The translations under genes and the position numbers were made by a program. Below, piece after piece: positions 45,979 to 53,670 of a stretch of 64,000 nt of DNA. Under the pieces are notes generated by a model. The model saw only the letters and a list, made by a program, of their open reading frames with translations. It did not search any database and was not told where the DNA came from. The stretch's first letter is position 1. Each line of letters starts with the position of its first letter. Source of the stretch: Roseibium sp. Sym1 (GTDB lineage: Bacteria > Pseudomonadota > Alphaproteobacteria > Rhizobiales > Stappiaceae); assembly GCF_027359675.1 (NCBI RefSeq), contig NZ_CP114786.1:5120501-5184500 (forward strand), read 5' to 3'.

Positions 45979-46349
45979 GCCCCTGGAGCAACAACTTTGC
46001 CCGGCCTTGTCGCCGGGCTGAGGACACCCGGTGCAGCCTCGCCAACTCAAACCCGCCCGGTCTTTCGAAAGACCGGCCCTGGCCAGCTGTTCGAAAACGG
46101 GCTTTCTGGAGAACATTTTATCTCGCACATGCGAGATGAATATTTCGCCTGTTATGCGTTTGATGCGGGCAATTGTGGCATTTCAAGCCCTTTAACCGGT
46201 TATTAATCTGCAAAAAATGCATACCTGCTTCGCGATTTGCCCTCTACCTCGCACTGCACAAAGTCCCTATCTTCCAATCATCAACGATGAACGGGCCAGA
46301 CGCCGATCCGCGGTGCCATGGCCAAGAGATAAAGCGAAAGGCCTAAACC
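45979..46349. other. Intergenic stretch with two hairpins
   Basis: This stretch holds no supported gene. GCCCGGC/GCCGGGC can pair at 45999-46018. A perfect 20-bp palindrome, CCGGTCTTTCGAAAGACCGG, lies at 46057-46076. Neither has a T-run. The promoter of the second DUF1127 gene must lie in the last part, which is AT-richer (46180-46290). Confidence 0.5.
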
Positions 46350-46499
46350 ATGATCGATAACGTTGTTCGCAAATTCAACAACTGGAAACGCTTCCGTCAG
46401 ACCTATGACGAGCTGTCCAACCTGTCCAACCGCGAACTGAACGACCTGGGCATTGCCCGTGCCGACATCGCCCGTTACGCGCGCATGTCCGCAAAGTAA
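46350..46499 (+). CDS. DUF1127 small protein, second copy
   Basis: This 49-residue paralogue has exactly the same length as the first. It reads NWKRFRQTYDELSNLSNREL then NDLGIARADIARYARMSAK. The two share the DEL-LS-NREL-DLGI-R-DI frame but differ in about half of the residues, so this is an old duplication. The ATG at 46350 follows AAAGGCCTAAACC. A CCTCCTCCC hairpin begins 10 bp after the stop and a second one ends the unit. The same gene-plus-RNA layout as at 45384-45670 argues that the pairing is functional. Confidence 0.88.
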   Translation: MIDNVVRKFNNWKRFRQTYDELSNLSNRELNDLGIARADIARYARMSAK

Positions 46500-46508
46500 G
46501 TCAGTTTC

Positions 46509-46546
46509 GCGATCCCGCGGCATCCTCCTCCCAGCCAACGGATCGC
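46509..46546 (+). ncRNA. CcsR-type hairpin RNA 4
   Basis: GCGATCC (46509-46515) pairs with GGATCGC (46540-46546), with inner GGC/GCC, around a loop with CCTCCTCCC (46524-46532). It shares the exact 18-mer with hairpins 1 and 2. Confidence 0.78.
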
Positions 46547-46575
46547 ACCATCTGCACCTTCGGGCGCAGACTTCA

Positions 46576-46620
46576 AAAAGCGCCTGCCGGATCCTCCTCC
46601 CACCGGCAGGCGTTTTTTTG
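46576..46620 (+). ncRNA. CcsR-type hairpin RNA 5, terminator form
   Basis: CGCCTGCCGG (46581-46590) pairs with CCGGCAGGCG (46603-46612); the loop is ATCCTCCTCCCA. Seven T residues follow (46613-46619), so this is an intrinsic terminator whose loop carries the RNA motif. Confidence 0.82.
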
Positions 46621-46787
46621 TGTTCGGGGTGATCTCCCGGAAGTCCGCGTGCCCCACCAGTGGCCAGACGTCGGTTGCCCGTTGCGGAAATGGACCGGAC
46701 TCTGTATCAGGTCACTCAATACAGAGGATCGGCAATCGCGTGCCAGGTGGCATCCATTGACTTGCCGGCTTGTCCCAGGGACGAATA

Positions 46788-48203
46788 ATGACCCCCATCC
46801 ATATCATCGGCGGCGGCCTTGCCGGATCGGAAGCGGCATGGCAGATCGCGCAAGCGGGCCTGGACGTTGTGCTCCATGAAATGCGGCCGGTGCGCAAAAC
46901 CGATGCGCACCAGACCGACGGACTCGCGGAGCTGGTCTGTTCCAATTCTTTCCGCTCCGACGATTCGGAGCAGAATGCCGTCGGCCTGATTCATCACGAA
47001 TTGCGCCAGCTCGGTTCGCTGATCATGACCTGTGCCGACGCGCACCAGGTGCCGGCCGGCAGTGCGCTTGCTGTTGACCGGGACGGATTTTCCAATGCCG
47101 TGACACATGCGCTGGAAAGCCATCCGCGTATTTCGATCGAGCGCCAGGAAATAGCCGGTCTTCCCCCGGAAGACTGGGACAAGGTCATCATCGCCACCGG
47201 GCCGCTGACGTCGCCTGCCCTGTCCGAGGCAGTCCTGGAAAAAAGCGGTGAGGACGCGCTCGCCTTCTTCGACGCCATCGCCCCGATCGTGCATTTCGAC
47301 AGCGTTGACCTGTCAAAGGCCTGGTTCCAGTCGCGCTATGACAAGGTCGGACCGGGGGGAACGGGCAAGGATTACCTCAACTGCCCGATGGACCGGGACC
47401 AGTACGAGGCCTTTATCGATGCCTTGCTGGCCGGGGAAACGGCCGACTTCAAGGAATGGGAGGGCACACCCTATTTCGACGGTTGCCTGCCCATCGAGGT
47501 CATGGCGTCCCGCGGCCGGGAAACCCTGCGCCATGGGCCGATGAAACCGATGGGGCTGACCAACGCCCACAATCCGGACGTCAAGGCCTATGCCGTCGTG
47601 CAGCTGCGCCAGGACAACGCGCTCGGCACGCTCTACAACATGGTCGGGTTCCAGACGAAGCTGAAATACGGCGCGCAAGCGGATATCTTCCGCATGATCC
47701 CGGGTCTCGAAGACGCACAGTTCGCGCGGCTCGGCGGTCTGCACCGCAACACCTTTCTGAATTCGCCGAAAGTGCTGGATCACGGCCTTCGTCTGAAGGC
47801 CGACCCGCGTCTTCGTTTCGCCGGCCAGATCACCGGTTGCGAGGGCTATGTGGAATCGGCCAGCGTCGGCTGTCTCGCCGGCCTGTTCGAGGTGATGGAA
47901 GCGCGCGGCCAGGACATCGTGCCGCCACCCGAAACCTCCGCCATGGGCGCCCTGCTCGGCCACATCACCGGCGGGCATATTACGCGCGAGGACGGGGCCG
48001 GAAAGCCGGGGTCGTTTCAGCCGATGAATGTCAATTTTGGTCTTTTTCCGCCGATCGAGGCGCCGACCAGGGACGCTGACGGCAATCGGTTGAAGGGCAA
48101 GGACAAGGCGCGCGCCAAGAAACTCGCCATGACCAGACGCGCCAAGGAAGACTTTTCCGTGTGGCGGGCATCTGTGGGCCTGCGGAACCAGGCTGCCGAA
48201 TAA
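46788..48203 (+). CDS. trmFO: TrmFO, folate/FAD-dependent tRNA (uracil-54-C5)-methyltransferase
   Basis: This 471-residue flavoprotein opens with the FAD-binding [18 protein letters not shown] and VVLHEMRP. It has [11 protein letters not shown] with the conserved Cys, [32 protein letters not shown], and [10 protein letters not shown] near the C terminus. This is the TrmFO/GidA-small pattern. It makes ribothymidine-54 in tRNA using methylenetetrahydrofolate. The ATG at 46788 is favoured because the protein then begins directly at the FAD loop. Monocistronic. Confidence 0.96.
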   Translation: MTPIHIIGGGLAGSEAAWQIAQAGLDVVLHEMRPVRKTDAHQTDGLAELVCSNSFRSDDSEQNAVGLIHHELRQLGSLIMTCADAHQVPAGSALAVDRDGFSNAVTHALESHPRISIERQEIAGLPPEDWDKVIIATGPLTSPALSEAVLEKSGEDALAFFDAIAPIVHFDSVDLSKAWFQSRYDKVGPGGTGKDYLNCPMDRDQYEAFIDALLAGETADFKEWEGTPYFDGCLPIEVMASRGRETLRHGPMKPMGLTNAHNPDVKAYAVVQLRQDNALGTLYNMVGFQTKLKYGAQADIFRMIPGLEDAQFARLGGLHRNTFLNSPKVLDHGLRLKADPRLRFAGQITGCEGYVESASVGCLAGLFEVMEARGQDIVPPPETSAMGALLGHITGGHITREDGAGKPGSFQPMNVNFGLFPPIEAPTRDADGNRLKGKDKARAKKLAMTRRAKEDFSVWRASVGLRNQAAE

Positions 48204-48245
48204 CGCCGCCTGCAGTTCACCTGAAAATGAAAAACGCCGGGACGG

Positions 48246-49097
48246 TCAGATCCGTTTCATGACAGACCCGGACGCCCGCCAGAGCAGCCACTGGCGGCGC
48301 AACTGCGACACTTCCGCGACCTGTTTCAGCGGGTCGAATTCAGGCGCTTCGAGCTTTTTCAAAAACGGCTCGACAAGGACCAGCGGCAGGAAAGCCGGTT
48401 CGCAATCTTCTGGAACCTCCGCAGCGACCTGACGTACGCGCCCAAGGTGATGGCGAACATGGCCACGCAACTCGGCCAACACGGCGTTGAGTTCCGGGGT
48501 GGTTTCCCCACGGAAGACGGTTTCCTGATCGAGATTGTGCCTGGAACAGATATCCTGTGGCAGGTACATCTGCCGGCGGGAAGCGTGCCATGGCAACGCA
48601 CGCATCAATCCCGTCAGAGCATAGGCGACACCTGCATGCCCCGCCGCTGTCGCGGTTCCCGGGTCTTCCCCGCCGTTCAGGACCAGGCAGGCGAGCTGGA
48701 TCAGTCCCGAGACGGTTTCTCCGGCATAGCCCTCCAGATCGTTCAGGCTGGGCATCTGGTCGTTGTAGAGATCGAACACCCGCGCTTCGGTCATGGCGAC
48801 CAGGCCCTGCTTGGGAAGGTTATAGGTGTCGATGGTCCGAAGCAGCGCGTTGGCAACCGGGTTCGAGGCAACCGCTCCGTGCTCGGTTCCCGCCAGAAGA
48901 TCACGCCACCACTGCAGCCGGACCTCGCCCGGCAGCGGCTCTGAAACCAGTTCGCGGATCCGGGCGATCTCGGTGTTGAACGCATAAAGCGCCATCAATC
49001 CGGGGCGGTGCGCTTCGGGTGCCAGGAGCGCGCTCAGATAACGATCCTTGTCATACTGGCGCACAACGTCGGCCGCGAGGTCGAAATCAGTGGTCAT
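48246..49097 (-). CDS. Squalene/phytoene synthase-fold protein, NDUFAF6-like (probable non-catalytic complex I assembly factor)
   Basis: This 283-residue helical protein has the isoprenoid synthase fold (LMALYAFNTEIARIREL, VRLQWWRDLLAG, GYAGETVSGLIQLACL, RRQMYLPQD). The two Asp-rich catalytic motifs are missing: the first reads NTEIARIRE instead of DD..D, and the second reads GLMRALPWHA instead of the N..RD..ED type. That is the pattern of mitochondrial NDUFAF6, needed for complex I assembly. It lies directly next to an NDUFAF3-like gene on the same strand, downstream of secF. Catalytic prenyl transfer is unlikely but not excluded. Confidence 0.8.
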   Translation of the reverse strand: MTTDFDLAADVVRQYDKDRYLSALLAPEAHRPGLMALYAFNTEIARIRELVSEPLPGEVRLQWWRDLLAGTEHGAVASNPVANALLRTIDTYNLPKQGLVAMTEARVFDLYNDQMPSLNDLEGYAGETVSGLIQLACLVLNGGEDPGTATAAGHAGVAYALTGLMRALPWHASRRQMYLPQDICSRHNLDQETVFRGETTPELNAVLAELRGHVRHHLGRVRQVAAEVPEDCEPAFLPLVLVEPFLKKLEAPEFDPLKQVAEVSQLRRQWLLWRASGSVMKRI

Positions 49098-49124
49098 AAC
49101 CGCACATATGGCATTCCGGAGACC

Positions 49125-49502
49125 TCAGTCCACTGCCAGGAGAGCGGTGGCAACCGCGCGGTCTTCTGAAAGGAGCACGTTGTAGGTGCGCACCGCTGCG
49201 CCTGTCGACATCGGATCCGCCAGGATCCCCGCCTCGCGGAACCGTTCCTTCAAAAACGCCGGTAGCGGACACAGTTCCCGGCCGGTTCCCACCAGCAGCA
49301 CTTCGATATCCGCCTGTTCCTCAAAGACCTTCTGAAAGGCGTCTTCGGAAAAGTCGGCCGGTTCGGTAACCGCCCAGCCGTAAATCCCGCTCGGGATGCA
49401 AAGCAGGGAGCCTCGATGGGACATGTCCGCGAACCGGAAGCCGCCGTTGCCATAGGCATCCAGCGGCGCCCGGCCGGGAAAATGCGCGTCTCGAATTTCC
49501 AT
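49125..49502 (-). CDS. Mth938-like (DUF498) protein, NDUFAF3 homologue
   Basis: This 125-residue protein shows the Mth938 fold pattern: GRAPLDAYGNGGFRFADMSH, SLLCIPSGIYGWAV, EVLLVGTGRELCPLPAFL and MSTGAAVRTYNVLLSEDRAVA. The family includes human NDUFAF3, a complex I assembly factor. It sits 12 bp after secF and 27 bp before the NDUFAF6-like gene, probably as part of the yajC-secD-secF transcript. A role in respiratory complex I or membrane-protein assembly is inferred. Confidence 0.88.
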   Translation of the reverse strand: MEIRDAHFPGRAPLDAYGNGGFRFADMSHRGSLLCIPSGIYGWAVTEPADFSEDAFQKVFEEQADIEVLLVGTGRELCPLPAFLKERFREAGILADPMSTGAAVRTYNVLLSEDRAVATALLAVD

Positions 49503-49514
49503 TCGCAGCGGTTC

Positions 49515-50465
49515 CTAGACAGACGCCTTGGCTTCTGTCCCCTCCTTGCCGTCGTCGTCCTTCTTGTCGAGTGCGTCGGGCCTGAGGTTGAAAAGGATCA
49601 GGAACGGTGCCGCCAGGAAGATCGACGAGTAGGTGCCGATCACGATGCCGAAGATCATGGCAAGCGTGAAGGACTGGATCACTTCGCCGCCGAAAATGTA
49701 GAGCGCAAACAGCGCCAGCAGCGTGGTGACGGAAGTCATGGTCGTGCGCGAGAGCGTCTCGTTGATCGACTGGTCAAGAATGTCCTGCAAGGGGCGCTTC
49801 TTGTATTTTCGCAGGTTCTCTCGAATACGGTCATACACCACGACGGTATCGTTGAGCGAATAACCGATGATCGTCAGCACGGCCGCAATACTGGACAGCG
49901 AGAAGTCGAGTTGCAACAGGACGAACAATCCGACCGTGATGACGACGTCATTGGCGGTGGTCAGGATCGCTCCGAGCGCGAACTGCCATTCGAACCGGAA
50001 CCAGATGTAGAACAGGATCGCCAGCAGAGACGCGATCACGGCAATTGCCCCGGCCTGGGCCAGTTCGCCGGAAACACGCGGGCCAACCACTTCCACACGG
50101 CGGAAGTCGACATTCTGGCCTTCGAAGATGGTACGCACCCGGCTGACAACCGATTGCTGGGCCAACTCGCCGCCCGGCTGTTCCTCGACACGGATCAGGA
50201 TGTCATCCGAGGCACCGAATTCCTGGACCTGAACGTCACCCAGATTGAGCTCGGAAAGCTGAGCGCGGATGGAGCCGACATCGGCGGGGCCGTCGGTCTT
50301 GATTTCAATGATCGTGCCGCCCTTGAAATCGATGCCGTAATTCAGGCCGACCATGAAGAAGCCGGCGAGCGATGCAACCACCAACAGGATGGACAGCGGA
50401 AAACTGACTTTCCGCAGCCACATGAATTTGATTTTGGTGTTGTCCGGAACGAGTCTCAGCAACAT
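49515..50465 (-). CDS. secF: SecF, protein translocase subunit
   Basis: This 316-residue membrane protein has one helix near the N terminus (FPLSILLVVASLAGFFMVG), a periplasmic segment with YGIDFKGGTIIEIKT, and a block of five helices including ALGAILTTANDVVITVGLF and IIGYSLNDTVVVYDRIREN, the SecF signature. With SecD it uses the proton gradient to pull proteins through SecYEG. ATG at 50465, 16 bp after secD. The C-terminal tail is charged. Confidence 0.96.
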   Translation of the reverse strand: MLLRLVPDNTKIKFMWLRKVSFPLSILLVVASLAGFFMVGLNYGIDFKGGTIIEIKTDGPADVGSIRAQLSELNLGDVQVQEFGASDDILIRVEEQPGGELAQQSVVSRVRTIFEGQNVDFRRVEVVGPRVSGELAQAGAIAVIASLLAILFYIWFRFEWQFALGAILTTANDVVITVGLFVLLQLDFSLSSIAAVLTIIGYSLNDTVVVYDRIRENLRKYKKRPLQDILDQSINETLSRTTMTSVTTLLALFALYIFGGEVIQSFTLAMIFGIVIGTYSSIFLAAPFLILFNLRPDALDKKDDDGKEGTEAKASV

Positions 50466-50481
50466 TTGATTGTCTCCCGGA

Positions 50482-52092
50482 TCAGATCGGCAATTTGGAC
50501 GGACGGCGCTGGCGGATCCAAAGAGCCACAAGCAGCCGGCTGAACGTGAAGGCCGAGAACACGGTGGTAAAGATACCGATTGCCAGCGTCACTGCGAAGC
50601 CGCGCACCGGACCGGAACCGAGCTGGAACAGGATCACAGCCGCGATCAGCGTCGTGATGTTGGCATCGAGGATCGTCCCGAGCGCCCGGCTGTAACCGGC
50701 GTCGATGGCCGAGATCACCGATCTTCCTGCCCTGGCTTCCTCGCGTATGCGCTCGAAGATCAGGACGTTGGCATCCACCGCCATACCGATGGTCAGCACG
50801 ATGCCCGCGATGCCCGGCAACGTGAGCGTCGCCTGCAGGAAGGTCAGCGCCCCGAAGATCAGGAAGATGTTCGCCAGAAGCGCCAGGTCGGCAATGATAC
50901 CGAACCTGCCATAGGCCAGGATCATGAACACGATCACGGCAATGCCGCCGATGATCGAGGCCAGTTTGCCGGCTTCGATGGAATCGGCGCCAAGACCCGG
51001 ACCGATGGAACGTTCCTCGATGACCGTCAATTTGGCGGGAAGCGCACCGGCGCGCAGCAGAACCGCCAGATTGTTGGCGCTGTCGACGGTGAAGTTGCCC
51101 GAGATCTGTCCCGAACCGCCGGTAATGGGCTCGCGAATGACCGGTGCCGAAATGACTTCCTCGTCGAGGACAATCGCGAACGGCCTGTTGACGTTCTGCT
51201 GCGTGATCAGCGCAAACTTGCGCGCACCGGACTGGTTGAAGCGGAAATTCACAACGGGTTCGTTTGACCGCTGATCAAAGGCCACCTGTGCATCGACGAG
51301 ATCCTCTCCCGACAGAAGCGGAGCTTCTTCCAGCAAATACGGGAAAGGCGGATCGTCGACCGACATCATGACTACTGTTCCGACCGGCGGTCGGGTCTGC
51401 ATGGCCTGTTCACCGGTCATCGACGTGTCGACCATGTGGAATGTCAGCACGGCGGTCGTCCCGATGACATCCTTGAGAAGTTCCGGATCATCCTCACCCG
51501 GTGCTTCCACCAGGATCCTGTCCGCTCCCTGCCGCTGGATGCTCGGTTCGGTCGTGCCAAGTTCGTCGACGCGGCGGCGGATGACCTCGATGGACTGCTG
51601 GACAATGTTGGTCATCCGGTCCTCGAGGCCCTGCTCCGAATAGGTGAAGCGAACCAGTCCGTTTTCGTTGACGCTGATGTCAAATTCGTTGACGGGCTGC
51701 CCACCGAACAGGTTGGTGACCAGCGGATTGACCAGCGGCTGCAACCGTTCCTCTGCTTCCTGGAGGCGGGTCAGGTCGCGGATACGCACCTGGGCCGCTT
51801 CGCCCTGCACGCCAAGGCCTGTGTAACCGATCCGGGGATCTTCCCGCAGAGCCGTGCGGATCTCTCCTTCCAGTTGCTTCATGCGCTTCTGGATGTAGTC
51901 CTTCTGATCGATCTCGTAGAGCAGATAGGCACCGCCCCGAAGGTCAAGGCCGAGAACCATCTGGCTTTTGGGAAGGAAATCCGGCCAGCTTTCAAGCTGT
52001 TTGGCGGAGAAGAAATTCGGCAGAGTCGTTATGATGCCTGCGGCAACCACAAGCAGGATCAGCACGATCTTCCAGCGGGCGAAATAGAGCAT
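50482..52092 (-). CDS. secD: SecD, protein translocase subunit
   Basis: This 536-residue protein has an N-terminal helix (IVLILLVVAAGIITTLP), the motif LGLDLRGGAYLLYEID, a large periplasmic domain (about 50-350), and a C-terminal helix bundle with GLGADSIEAGKLASIIGG and GMAVDANVLIFERIREE, typical of SecD. ATG at 52092 follows AAGG; a TTG two codons earlier is too close to it. It lies between yajC and secF. Confidence 0.96.
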   Translation of the reverse strand: MLYFARWKIVLILLVVAAGIITTLPNFFSAKQLESWPDFLPKSQMVLGLDLRGGAYLLYEIDQKDYIQKRMKQLEGEIRTALREDPRIGYTGLGVQGEAAQVRIRDLTRLQEAEERLQPLVNPLVTNLFGGQPVNEFDISVNENGLVRFTYSEQGLEDRMTNIVQQSIEVIRRRVDELGTTEPSIQRQGADRILVEAPGEDDPELLKDVIGTTAVLTFHMVDTSMTGEQAMQTRPPVGTVVMMSVDDPPFPYLLEEAPLLSGEDLVDAQVAFDQRSNEPVVNFRFNQSGARKFALITQQNVNRPFAIVLDEEVISAPVIREPITGGSGQISGNFTVDSANNLAVLLRAGALPAKLTVIEERSIGPGLGADSIEAGKLASIIGGIAVIVFMILAYGRFGIIADLALLANIFLIFGALTFLQATLTLPGIAGIVLTIGMAVDANVLIFERIREEARAGRSVISAIDAGYSRALGTILDANITTLIAAVILFQLGSGPVRGFAVTLAIGIFTTVFSAFTFSRLLVALWIRQRRPSKLPI

Positions 52093-52164
52093 GGTCAAGC
52101 CTTAAAAGCGGCCAGGCCGATCTGGAACCGGCCCGGCATAATCATCAAAGCGGCGCGTTGGAAA

Positions 52165-52500
52165 TCAGCCGTTGTCCTTGGCCGGTTCGGTCTTGGAGCG
52201 CACTTCCGATACCATGGAGCGGACCACGCGTACCTTCACACCCTCACCGAGTTCCACCTGGATCTCGCCGTCATCGACGACCTTGGCGACCTTGCCGATG
52301 AGACCGCCGGTGGTCACGATGGTGTCGCCGCGGCGCAGGTTGGCCACAAGTTCCTGGTGCTGTTTCATCCGCTGGCGCTGCGGCCGGATGATCAGGAAAT
52401 ACATGATGGCGAAAATTGCCACGAACGGCAGAATCTGGATCAGGAAACCGGAGGTCCCTGCCGGACCGGCTGCCTGTGCATAGGCTGGGGTGATGAACAT
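52165..52500 (-). CDS. yajC: YajC, SecDF-associated membrane protein
   Basis: This 111-residue protein has one transmembrane helix (about 20-40, FLIQILPFVAIFAIMYFLII), the RPQRQRMKQHQELVANLRRG motif and the basic/acidic TTGGLIGKVAKV. That is the YajC family pattern; YajC associates with SecDF. It is the first gene of yajC-secD-secF, 72 bp before secD. Its promoter must lie in 52501-52743, shared with the divergent DUF815 gene. Confidence 0.94.
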   Translation of the reverse strand: MFITPAYAQAAGPAGTSGFLIQILPFVAIFAIMYFLIIRPQRQRMKQHQELVANLRRGDTIVTTGGLIGKVAKVVDDGEIQVELGEGVKVRVVRSMVSEVRSKTEPAKDNG

Positions 52501-52743
52501 TTACTACTCCTAAGGGGGCGCCTTCGTCATCCGGTCCTCCATTTTCTGGCAACCGGGAAAAACGCTCTCGTTCTGGTCGCGCGGACTATAACGGCGGCGC
52601 GTCTCATTTCAAGCTTTGCAAGCAGTTTCCAGCGTACCGGTATGGGAATAACTGGCGTTTTCGCGATTCCTTGACCGTGTTACTCCTGCCTCCACTTAAC
52701 TCAGGGCCTGACATGGGCCTTTTTGACAGGGCTTGCAAGAAGA

Positions 52744-53616
52744 ATGAGCGCGCAAAACGACATCGCCACCTTGAATGCCAAACTCGATTCCCTGATCGAG
52801 CTGATCGGCCGGGCCGTGCCCGCCGCCGCCAAGGCTCCGGACTGGCGGGCCGCCGAGGCGTTCGTCTGGGTGCCCGAGCCGGGCGAACTCCAGGCAGTCG
52901 AGAAGGTGAACCGCGTCGATATCACGCTGCTTTGCGCGGTCGGCCATGTCCGCGATCTCCTGCTCGACAACACAAGACGCTTCGCAAAGGGGCTGCCTGC
53001 CAACAATGCGCTCTTGTGGGGCGCGCGCGGCATGGGAAAATCGTCGCTGGTCAAGGCGGCCCATGCCGCCGTCAACCTGGAAGCCGGTACGAGTGACGTG
53101 AAGCTGATCGAAATTCACCGCGAAGATATCGAGTCCCTGCCAAAACTGATGGCAGCCATCCGGTCCGCTCCCTTCCGGTTCATCGTCTTTTGCGACGACC
53201 TCAGCTTCGACAATGACGACACGTCCTACAAATCGTTGAAAGCGGTCCTGGAAGGTGGGATTGAAGGACGGCCGGAGAATGTCATCTTCTATGCGACCTC
53301 CAACCGGCGCCACCTTTTGCCCCGGGACATGATCGAGAACGAACGCTCGACCGCGATCAATCCGGCGGAAGCTGTGGAGGAAAAGGTCTCCCTTTCAGAC
53401 CGGTTCGGCCTCTGGCTCGGCTTTCACAAATGCAGCCAGGACGACTATCTCGACATGGTGCGTGGCTACACTGCCCATTTCGGGCTCGCTATCCCGGAAG
53501 AAGACTTGCGCGCGCAGGCTCTGGAATGGGCAACCACCCGCGGCAGCCGCTCGGGCCGCGTGGCCTATCAGTTCATCCAGGACCTTGCGGGGCGTCTCGG
53601 CAAGCAACTTCCCTGA
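52744..53616 (+). CDS. DUF815 AAA-type ATP-binding protein
   Basis: This 290-residue P-loop protein has Walker A WGARGMGKSSLVKA, Walker B FIVFCDDLSFD, the sensor-1-like VIFYATSNRRHLL and an Arg-finger-like region before VEEKVSLSDRFGLWLGF. This is the DUF815 family, distantly related to DnaA/DnaC-type AAA ATPases. The family has no firm function. ATG at 52744. It is divergent from yajC and followed by a shared terminator. Confidence 0.9.
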   Translation: MSAQNDIATLNAKLDSLIELIGRAVPAAAKAPDWRAAEAFVWVPEPGELQAVEKVNRVDITLLCAVGHVRDLLLDNTRRFAKGLPANNALLWGARGMGKSSLVKAAHAAVNLEAGTSDVKLIEIHREDIESLPKLMAAIRSAPFRFIVFCDDLSFDNDDTSYKSLKAVLEGGIEGRPENVIFYATSNRRHLLPRDMIENERSTAINPAEAVEEKVSLSDRFGLWLGFHKCSQDDYLDMVRGYTAHFGLAIPEEDLRAQALEWATTRGSRSGRVAYQFIQDLAGRLGKQLP

Positions 53617-53619
53617 ACA

Positions 53620-53650
53620 AGAAAACCCGGCACGAGGCCGGGTTTTCTTT
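53620..53650. terminator. Bidirectional terminator between DUF815 and nlpD genes
   Basis: AAAACCCGGC (53622-53631) pairs with GCCGGGTTTT (53637-53646), then CTTT. The A-run on the left makes it work for the convergent nlpD gene too. Confidence 0.85.
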
Positions 53651-53670
53651 CATACACTTAATAGGCTGGA

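Noticed and set aside
51436..52674. A 412-codon frame opposite secD and yajC
   Set aside because: Crosses two well-defined genes and their gap; no domain.
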